Of a stretch of 37,903 bases of DNA, positions 26,432 through 37,903 are shown one piece after another. This DNA comes from Mycobacterium sp. E740 (lineage in GTDB: Bacteria; Actinomycetota; Actinomycetes; Mycobacteriales; Mycobacteriaceae): assembly GCF_001672895.1 (NCBI RefSeq), contig NZ_LZKP01000042.1, forward strand, positions 1-37,903, written 5' to 3'. The first letter of the stretch is position 1, and each line of letters opens with the position of its first letter. Both the position numbers and the translations under genes were made by a program. The notes beneath the pieces are model-generated. The model was not told where the DNA came from, made no database searches, and worked only from the letters and a program-made list of their open reading frames with translations.

Positions 26432-28078
26432 ATGGCAGAGTTGACGATCTCCGCGGATGAGATCCAGGGCGCGATCGAGGAGTATGTCGCCGGCTTCGAG
26501 GCGGACACCGAGCGGGAAGAGATCGGCACCGTCATCGACGCGGGCGACGGCATCGCCCACGTCGAGGGCCTTCCGTCGGTCATGACGCAGGAACTGCTGG
26601 AGTTCCCCGGTGGTGTGCTCGGCGTCGCGCTGAACCTCGACGAGCACAGCGTGGGCGCGGTCATCCTCGGCGACTTCGAGAAGATCGAGGAGGGCCAGCA
26701 GGTCAAGCGCACCGGCGAGGTGCTCTCGGTGCCCGTGGGCGACGGCTTCCTCGGACGCGTCGTCAATCCGCTGGGCCAGCCGATCGACGGCCGCGGCGAG
26801 GTCGAGACCACCCAACGCCGCGCGCTCGAGCTGCAGGCGCCGTCCGTGGTGCAGCGCCAAGGCGTCAGTGAGCCGCTGCAGACCGGCATCAAGGCAATCG
26901 ACTCGCAGACCCCGATCGGCCGCGGTCAGCGACAGCTGATCATCGGTGACCGCAAGACCGGTAAGACCGCGGTGTGCGTGGACACGATCCTCAACCAGCG
27001 GCAGAACTGGGAGACCGGCGACCCCGACCAGCAGGTCCGCTGTGTGTACGTGGCGATCGGGCAGAAGGGCACCACGATCGCCAGTGTGCGCCAGACCCTC
27101 GAAGACGGCGGCGCGATGGAGTACACCACGATCGTCGCAGCGCCGGCTTCGGACTCCGCCGGCTTCAAATGGCTTGCGCCCTATACCGGTTCGTCGATCG
27201 CCCAGCACTGGATGTACGACGGCAAGCACGTGCTGATCGTCTTCGACGACCTGACCAAGCAGGCCGAGGCCTACCGCGCGATCTCGCTGCTCCTGCGCCG
27301 TCCGCCGGGCCGCGAGGCATACCCCGGTGACGTGTTCTACCTCCACTCGCGTCTGCTGGAGCGCTGCGCGAAGCTGTCCGACGAGCTTGGCGGCGGTTCG
27401 CTGACTGGCCTGCCGATCATCGAGACCAAGGCCAACGACATCTCGGCCTACATCCCGACCAACGTCATCTCGATCACCGACGGTCAGTGCTTCCTGGAGA
27501 CCGACCTGTTCAACCAGGGCGTGCGCCCGGCGATCAACGTCGGCGTCTCGGTGTCGCGTGTCGGTGGCGCCGCGCAGATCAAGGCGATGAAAGAGGTGGC
27601 CGGTTCACTGCGCCTGGACCTGTCGCAGTACCGCGAGCTCGAGTCGTTCGCGGCCTTCGCCTCGGATCTCGACGAGACGTCGAAGGCGCAGCTGGACCGC
27701 GGTGCCCGGCTCGTCGAGCTGCTCAAGCAACCGCAGAACAGCCCCATGCCCGTCGAGGAACAGGTCGTGGCGATCTTCCTCGGCACCAGGGGCCACCTGG
27801 ATTCCGTTCCGGTCGAGGACGTTCAGAAGTTCGAGCGCGAGTTCATCGAGCACGTGAAGGGCTCACAGGAGGGAATCCTCAACGAGATCCGGGAGAGCAA
27901 GAAGCTGTCCGAGGAGCTCGAAGAGAAGCTCGAGAAGGTCGTGAACGACTTCAAGAAGGGCTTCGACACCACCGACGGCAGCTCGGTCGTGCCTGACGAG
28001 CATGTCGACGCCATGGATGAGGAAGACGTCGAAAAGGAATCGGTGAAGGTCCGCAAGCCCGCACCGAAGAAGAAGTAA
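26432..28078 (+). CDS. atpA: ATP synthase F1 subunit alpha
   Basis: A 548-residue non-catalytic nucleotide-binding subunit of the F1 hexamer. Walker A GDRKTGKT is at about 172-179, with [26 protein letters not shown] and the [14 protein letters not shown] signature later. The C-terminal extension beyond about residue 512 (charged, [19 protein letters not shown]) is the mycobacterial alpha tail that suppresses ATP hydrolysis by contacting gamma. The ATG follows GTAGGAAGACG; 44 bp from atpH and 13 bp from atpG. Confidence 0.98.
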   Translation: MAELTISADEIQGAIEEYVAGFEADTEREEIGTVIDAGDGIAHVEGLPSVMTQELLEFPGGVLGVALNLDEHSVGAVILGDFEKIEEGQQVKRTGEVLSVPVGDGFLGRVVNPLGQPIDGRGEVETTQRRALELQAPSVVQRQGVSEPLQTGIKAIDSQTPIGRGQRQLIIGDRKTGKTAVCVDTILNQRQNWETGDPDQQVRCVYVAIGQKGTTIASVRQTLEDGGAMEYTTIVAAPASDSAGFKWLAPYTGSSIAQHWMYDGKHVLIVFDDLTKQAEAYRAISLLLRRPPGREAYPGDVFYLHSRLLERCAKLSDELGGGSLTGLPIIETKANDISAYIPTNVISITDGQCFLETDLFNQGVRPAINVGVSVSRVGGAAQIKAMKEVAGSLRLDLSQYRELESFAAFASDLDETSKAQLDRGARLVELLKQPQNSPMPVEEQVVAIFLGTRGHLDSVPVEDVQKFEREFIEHVKGSQEGILNEIRESKKLSEELEEKLEKVVNDFKKGFDTTDGSSVVPDEHVDAMDEEDVEKESVKVRKPAPKKK

Positions 28079-28091
28079 GGCCTGAAAACAG

Positions 28092-29018
28092 ATGGCTGCC
28101 ACACTGCGCGAATTGCGCGGCCGCATCCGCTCCGCGGGCTCGATCAAGAAGATCACCAAAGCCCAGGAGCTGATCGCGACGTCGCGGATCGCCAAGGCGC
28201 AGGCCCGAGTCGAGGCGGCTCGGCCCTACGACCGCGAGATCACCAGTATGCTCACCAATCTCGCGAGCGCGAGCGCACTGGACCACCCACTGTTGGTCGA
28301 ACACGAGAACCCGCGACGGGCCGGTGTGCTGGTCGTGTCGTCGGACCGCGGTCTGTGTGGTGCGTACAACGCCAATGTTTTTCGGCGGTCTGAGGAGTTG
28401 TTCTCGCTTCTCCGTTCGGAGGGCAAGGAGCCGGTTCTTTACGTCGTGGGCCGAAAGGCGCTGGGGTACTACAGCTTCCGCAACTGGGACATCCAGGATT
28501 CGTGGACCGGCTTCTCCGAGCGGCCCGACTACGAGAACGCGCAGGAGATCGCGTCGACACTGGTCGACGCCTTCACTGCGGGCCTCGATGACGAAGGTGA
28601 CAATCCGGGAGCGGACAATGTCCTCGGCGTAGACGAACTGCACATCGTGTTCAACGAGTTCAAGTCGATGATGTCGCAGACCGCGATCGCCCGTCGGATC
28701 GCCCCGATGGTGGTGGAGTACAGCGACGAGGACACCGGCCCTCATACGCTGTTCTCGTTCGAGCCTGACGCCGAAACTCTTTTCGGCGCACTGCTGCCGC
28801 GGTATGTCTCCACTCGCATCTTCGCCGCGCTGCTCGAGGCGGCGGCCTCGGAGTCGGCTTCCCGCCGGCGCGCCATGAAGTCGGCGACCGACAACGCCGA
28901 CGACCTCATCAAGGATCTGACCCTGATGGCCAACCGCGAACGGCAATCTCAGATCACCCAGGAAATCAGCGAAATCGTCGGTGGCGCGAACGCGCTTGCG
29001 GACGCCGCCAAGAAGTAG
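28092..29018 (+). CDS. atpG: ATP synthase F1 subunit gamma
   Basis: A 308-residue central-shaft subunit. N-terminal [23 protein letters not shown] and C-terminal [31 protein letters not shown] coiled coils form the rotor; [13 protein letters not shown] is the family signature around 81-93. The stretch [16 protein letters not shown] at about 164-179 is the mycobacterium-specific loop insertion reported to affect coupling. Intact; 24 bp before atpD. Confidence 0.97.
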   Translation: MAATLRELRGRIRSAGSIKKITKAQELIATSRIAKAQARVEAARPYDREITSMLTNLASASALDHPLLVEHENPRRAGVLVVSSDRGLCGAYNANVFRRSEELFSLLRSEGKEPVLYVVGRKALGYYSFRNWDIQDSWTGFSERPDYENAQEIASTLVDAFTAGLDDEGDNPGADNVLGVDELHIVFNEFKSMMSQTAIARRIAPMVVEYSDEDTGPHTLFSFEPDAETLFGALLPRYVSTRIFAALLEAAASESASRRRAMKSATDNADDLIKDLTLMANRERQSQITQEISEIVGGANALADAAKK

Positions 29019-30611
<1,593 letters not shown>

Positions 30612-30613
30612 CG

Positions 30614-30979
30614 ATGGCAGAACTGGACGTCGACATCGTCGCCGTCGAGCGAGAAATCTGGTCGGGCAAGGCGACCTTCGTCTTCACCCGCACCACCGCA
30701 GGAGAGATCGGCATCCTGCCTCGCCACATCCCGTTGGTCGCCCAGCTGGTCGACGACGCCATGGTGCGCGTCGAACGTGAGGGGGAGGATGATCTGCGCG
30801 TCGCGGTCGACGGCGGATTCATGTCCGTCACCGATGAAGGCGTGATCATCCTGGCGGAGTCAGCCGAACTCGAGTCGGAGATCAATGCCGACGCGGCGCG
30901 TCGGGACTCCGAATCCGACGACCCCGCAACGGCTGCCAGGGGTCGAGCCAGGCTTCGCGCCCTGGGCCAGATCGACTAG
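30614..30979 (+). CDS. atpC: ATP synthase F1 subunit epsilon
   Basis: A 121-residue rotor subunit linking gamma to the c-ring. An N-terminal beta-sandwich ([56 protein letters not shown]) is followed by a short C-terminal helical part. The latter is shorter than in E. coli, as in other mycobacteria. ATG 2 bp after atpD. Last ATP synthase gene. Confidence 0.97.
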   Translation: MAELDVDIVAVEREIWSGKATFVFTRTTAGEIGILPRHIPLVAQLVDDAMVRVEREGEDDLRVAVDGGFMSVTDEGVIILAESAELESEINADAARRDSESDDPATAARGRARLRALGQID

Positions 30980-30987
30980 CGCCGCCG

Positions 30988-31434
30988 GTGAGCGCGCTCA
31001 TGTTCATCATGGTCGCGCTGATCTGCGTGCTGTTGCTGGTCGTCGTCGCGTTGTGCTACCGACTGTGGAAGTTGCGGCAGGTGGGCGGTACCGCGGCGAT
31101 CCTGCGGGACGTCCCGGCTGTCGGCGGCCACGGCTGGCGTCACGGTGTAATGCGTTATCGCGGAGGCGAAGCCGGTTTTTACCGGTTGTCCAGTCTGCGT
31201 TGGTGGCCGGATCGGCGGTTGAGCCGGCGCGGCCTGGAGATCGTCTCGCGACGAGGACCCCGGGGCGACGAGTTCGACATCATGTCCGAGGAGATCGTGG
31301 TGTTGGAACTACGTGACACCAGCCCCGAGCGCCGGCGCGGCTACGAGGTCGCGCTGGATCGTGGCGCGCTCACCGCCTTTCTGTCCTGGGTGGAGTCCAG
31401 GCCATCGCCACGCGCACGGCGCCGTAGCGTCTAA
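30988..31434 (+). CDS. DUF2550 membrane-anchored protein
   Basis: A 148-residue protein with one N-terminal transmembrane helix (about residues 4-26, MFIMVALICVLLLVVVALCYRLW) and a basic cytosolic domain with many Arg and Trp residues (HGWRHGVMRYRGGEAGFYRLSSLRWWPDRR). It matches the DUF2550 family found directly after atpC in mycobacteria (Rv1312c-like position; here on the atp strand). GTG start 8 bp after atpC, so probably cotranscribed. Function unknown. Its stop overlaps the stop of the convergent adenosyltransferase by 3 bp (31431-31434 region). Confidence 0.85.
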   Translation: MSALMFIMVALICVLLLVVVALCYRLWKLRQVGGTAAILRDVPAVGGHGWRHGVMRYRGGEAGFYRLSSLRWWPDRRLSRRGLEIVSRRGPRGDEFDIMSEEIVVLELRDTSPERRRGYEVALDRGALTAFLSWVESRPSPRARRRSV

Positions 31435-32009
31435 TCCGTTGCCGGGCCGCCTGGTTGCCAGAGCACGTCGCCGCCGGGATTGGCGACCCGCGACAGGATG
31501 AACAGCAGATCCGACAGCCTGTTGAGGTACTTCGCGGGCAATACGCTGATTGCGTCGCCGTGTGACTCCACCGCCGCCCAGGCCGACCTTTCGGCGCGAC
31601 GAGCAACCGTGCGCGCGACGTGCAACAGGGCTGACAACGGCGTACCGCCAGGCAGTACAAAAGAATTCAGCGCCGGAAGGGCTTCGTTGAACTGGTCGCA
31701 CCAGCCTTCCAGCCTGTCGATGTAGGCCTGGGTGATCCGCAGCGGCGGATACTCGGGGTCGTCCACTACCGGTGTCGACAGGTCCGCACCCGCATCGAAG
31801 AGGTCGTTCTGAATCTGCTTGAGAACCGCCGAGATTTGCTGCGCCGGGTTTCCCGAGGCGATCGCGACGCCGATGGCGGCGTTGGCCTCGTCACAGTCGG
31901 CGTAAGCGACGAGGCGTGCGTCGTTCTTCGACACCCTGCTGAAATCGCTCAACCCCGTGGTGCCGTCATCGCCCGTGCGCGTATATATCCGGGTCAGATG
32001 AACTGCCAT
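31431..32009 (-). CDS. Cob(I)alamin adenosyltransferase (PduO type)
   Basis: A 192-residue enzyme that transfers adenosyl from ATP to cob(I)alamin to make coenzyme B12. The N-terminal ATP-binding motif [12 protein letters not shown] is at about 9-20, and the helical core contains [28 protein letters not shown], with the conserved Arg residues of the active site. The C-terminal [15 protein letters not shown] is typical. The long open frame upstream of 32009 is ignored because it runs antisense through murA. ATG at 32009 gives [13 protein letters not shown], matching the family. Divergent from murA with 91 bp between starts. Confidence 0.95.
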   Translation of the reverse strand: MAVHLTRIYTRTGDDGTTGLSDFSRVSKNDARLVAYADCDEANAAIGVAIASGNPAQQISAVLKQIQNDLFDAGADLSTPVVDDPEYPPLRITQAYIDRLEGWCDQFNEALPALNSFVLPGGTPLSALLHVARTVARRAERSAWAAVESHGDAISVLPAKYLNRLSDLLFILSRVANPGGDVLWQPGGPATD

Positions 32010-32064
32010 GGTCAAACCGTACCGGACTGCTCCGCGCATGATGTCCCCACGATGGTCAAGGAAA

Positions 32065-32093
32065 CTGACATGGCCCGAAGCGCTGTTTAAACT
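32065..32093 (+). promoter_or_regulatory. murA promoter, probably leaderless
   Basis: CTGACA (32065-32070), 17-bp spacer, TAAACT (32088-32093). The -10 ends 7 bp before the GTG at 32101, so transcription is expected to start at or next to the first base of the start codon. No Shine-Dalgarno sequence is present upstream. Both facts support a leaderless mRNA. Confidence 0.65.
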
Positions 32094-32100
32094 AACCCGC

Positions 32101-33354
32101 GTGAGCGAGCGATTCGTGGTGACCGGCGGAAACCGGTTATCGGGCGAAGTAGCCGTCGGGGGGGCCAAGAACAGCGTTCTGAAGTTGATGGCCGCCGCTT
32201 TGCTGGCCGAAGGCACCAGCACGATCACCAATTGCCCCGACATCCTGGACGTGCCGCTGATGGCCGAGGTACTCCGTGGCTTGGGGGCCACCGTCGAACT
32301 CGACGGCGACACCGTGCGGATCACCTCGCCCGACGAACCCAAGTACGACGCCGACTTTGCCGCCGTTCGCCAGTTCCGCGCTTCAGTGTGCGTGCTGGGT
32401 CCGCTCGTCGGCCGCTGCAAGCGAGCCAAGGTCGCCTTGCCGGGCGGTGACGCGATCGGGTCACGACCGCTGGACATGCACCAGGCCGGTCTGCGCCAGC
32501 TGGGGGCGCGCTGCAACATCGAGCACGGCTGCGTGGTCGCCGAGGCGGACCACCTACGAGGCGCCGAGATCCAGCTGGAGTTCCCGTCCGTGGGCGCCAC
32601 CGAGAACATCTTGATGGCAGCGGTCGTCGCCGTGGGCGTCACCACCATCCACAACGCCGCGCGTGAGCCCGACGTCGTCGACTTGTGCGCGATGCTCAAT
32701 CAAATGGGCGCCCGGATCTCCGGGGCTGGAACCTCGACGATGACGATCACCGGCGTCGATCGGCTGTATCCCACCGAGCACCGGGTCATCGGCGACCGCA
32801 TCGTGGCCGCGACGTGGGGCATCGCCGCGGCGATGACGCACGGCGACATCTCGGTCACCGGCGTCGACCCCCAGCACTTGCAACTGGTACTGCACAAGCT
32901 GCACGACGCCGGGGCCACCGTGACCCAGTCCGACGACGGCTTCCGCATCGCCCAGTACGAACGGCCCAAAGCGGTGAACGTCGCCACCCTGCCGTTTCCG
33001 GGTTTTCCCACAGACCTGCAGCCGATGGCGATCGCGTTGGCGTCGATAGCCGACGGCACGTCGATGATCACCGAGAACGTGTTCGAAGCCAGGTTCCGGT
33101 TCGTCGAAGAGATGGTGCGGCTCGGAGCCGACGCCAGGACGGACGGTCACCACGCGGTGATCCGCGGCATCCCGCAGTTGTCCAGTGCGCCGGTCTGGTC
33201 GTCGGACATCCGCGCCGGGGCGGGACTTGTGTTGGCCGGCCTGGTCGCCGACGGTGACACCGAGGTCCACGACGTCTTCCACATCGACCGCGGCTATCCA
33301 CTGTTCGTCGAGAACCTCAAGAGCCTTGGCGCCGAGATCGAACGAGTGCCCTGA
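32101..33354 (+). CDS. murA: UDP-N-acetylglucosamine 1-carboxyvinyltransferase
   Basis: A 417-residue enzyme that adds enolpyruvate from PEP to UDP-GlcNAc, the first committed step of peptidoglycan synthesis. [24 protein letters not shown] at the N-terminus and the active-site loop [15 protein letters not shown] are present. The loop residue equivalent to E. coli Cys115 is Asp117, which is the known reason mycobacteria resist fosfomycin. The frame is open from 32008, but the GTG at 32101 matches the M. tuberculosis protein start and the predicted transcript start. The rRNA promoters lie directly downstream. Confidence 0.97.
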   Translation: MSERFVVTGGNRLSGEVAVGGAKNSVLKLMAAALLAEGTSTITNCPDILDVPLMAEVLRGLGATVELDGDTVRITSPDEPKYDADFAAVRQFRASVCVLGPLVGRCKRAKVALPGGDAIGSRPLDMHQAGLRQLGARCNIEHGCVVAEADHLRGAEIQLEFPSVGATENILMAAVVAVGVTTIHNAAREPDVVDLCAMLNQMGARISGAGTSTMTITGVDRLYPTEHRVIGDRIVAATWGIAAAMTHGDISVTGVDPQHLQLVLHKLHDAGATVTQSDDGFRIAQYERPKAVNVATLPFPGFPTDLQPMAIALASIADGTSMITENVFEARFRFVEEMVRLGADARTDGHHAVIRGIPQLSSAPVWSSDIRAGAGLVLAGLVADGDTEVHDVFHIDRGYPLFVENLKSLGAEIERVP

Positions 33355-33404
33355 CCGGAGATTCGAAGCGATCAGCAGCACCATCGGTTATGGGAGGACC
33401 CCGG

Positions 33405-33433
33405 TTGGCGACGGTCTGGGAGTGGCGTATCCT
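33405..33433 (+). promoter_or_regulatory. Upstream rRNA promoter
   Basis: TTGGCG (33405-33410), 17-bp spacer, TATCCT (33428-33433). Expected start near 33440. It lies 50 bp past murA and could correspond to the P1-type promoter of mycobacterial rrnA. Confidence 0.5.
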
Positions 33434-33481
33434 TCTGTGAGAAGCCCACGGCCCCAGGCCAATAGGACTGGAGGACGGGGT

Positions 33482-33511
33482 TTGACGTCTCTGTCCAGAT
33501 CGGTATAGACT
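33482..33511 (+). promoter_or_regulatory. Main rRNA promoter
   Basis: TTGACG (33482-33487), 18-bp spacer, TAGACT (33506-33511), followed by GGCAGGGTTGCCCC. Spacing, -10 and downstream sequence match the promoter proximal to 16S in M. tuberculosis rrnA almost exactly. Expected start near 33518. Confidence 0.8.
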
Positions 33512-33538
33512 GGCAGGGTTGCCCCAAAAGCGGGTGTG

Positions 33539-33562
33539 TTGTTTGAGAACTCAATAGTGTGT
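33539..33562 (+). promoter_or_regulatory. 16S processing stem, 5' strand
   Basis: CAATAGTGTGT (33552-33562) is exactly complementary to ACACACTATTG at 35341-35351 in the spacer, and GTTGT (33538-33542) to ACAAC (35361-35365). The long-range stem brackets 16S and is the expected RNase III substrate. Confidence 0.7.
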
Positions 33563-33677
33563 TTGGTGGTTTTTGTTTGTTGTTGTTTTTTGCCATGCCC
33601 TGTTTTCCCGTTTGTGGGTGTGGTGTTTTTGATGCCGGTTTTCGGTGTCTTGCTTTGGTCGAATTTTTCGAAGTGGT

Positions 33678-37903
<4,226 letters not shown>

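Larger units (their letters stand above)
33355..33677 (+). promoter_or_regulatory. rRNA operon promoter and leader region
   Basis: The 323 bp between murA and 16S hold no protein gene. They contain two promoter-like pairs (described separately), the conserved mycobacterial leader element GTTTGAGAACTCAATAGTGT (33541-33560; antitermination/processing region), and a T/G-rich stretch up to the mature 16S 5' end. The placement downstream of murA identifies this as the rrnA-type operon. Confidence 0.85.

Overview
The window is a high-GC actinobacterial chromosome segment from a mycobacterium, most likely a rapid grower (Mycolicibacterium type). Three things support this. The gene order argS-lysA-hom-thrC-thrB-rho-rpmE-prfA-prmC-sua5-wecA-atpIBEFHAGDC-DUF2550-(PduO)-murA-rrs-rrl is the mycobacterial order. 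atpH is the mycobacterial b-delta fusion. The 16S rRNA carries the short form of helix 18 that marks fast growers. It is chromosomal core sequence with a more variable accessory flank at the left.

Layout. Positions 1-7.2 kb are accessory: two head-to-head F420-type (LLM) oxidoreductase genes sharing a perfect 77-bp inverted repeat, two small secreted proteins, a SnoaL-like protein, an SDR, a secreted clan-A glycoside hydrolase with a Ser/Thr/Pro tail, a DUF2510 membrane protein, and a minus-strand operon of a phospholipase D-like protein and a two-gene chromate transporter. Positions 7.3-14 kb hold tRNA-Arg(CCG) divergent from argS, then lysA, hom, thrC and thrB, which supply lysine and threonine from the aspartate pathway. 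Positions 14-16.2 kb hold rho with a structured leader. Positions 16.2-18.5 kb hold a divergent tetR/acyl-CoA synthetase pair around a perfect operator-like palindrome. Positions 18.6-22.8 kb hold rpmE, prfA, prmC, sua5 and wecA (translation termination, release-factor methylation, tRNA t6A synthesis and the first step of arabinogalactan linker synthesis). Positions 22.8-31.4 kb are the complete F1Fo ATP synthase operon plus DUF2550. Positions 31.4-33.4 kb hold a minus-strand cobalamin adenosyltransferase and murA. From 33.4 kb to the end is the rRNA operon: promoters, leader, 16S, a tRNA-free spacer, and a 23S gene cut by the window edge.

No CRISPR array, insertion sequence, prophage or obvious novel defence system is visible. 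The observations most worth following are the inverted repeat at the left edge, the low-complexity C-terminal tail on AtpD, a candidate 31-codon leader ORF in front of atpI, structured leaders of rho and rpmE, a probable leaderless murA promoter, and the tetR/fadD operator.
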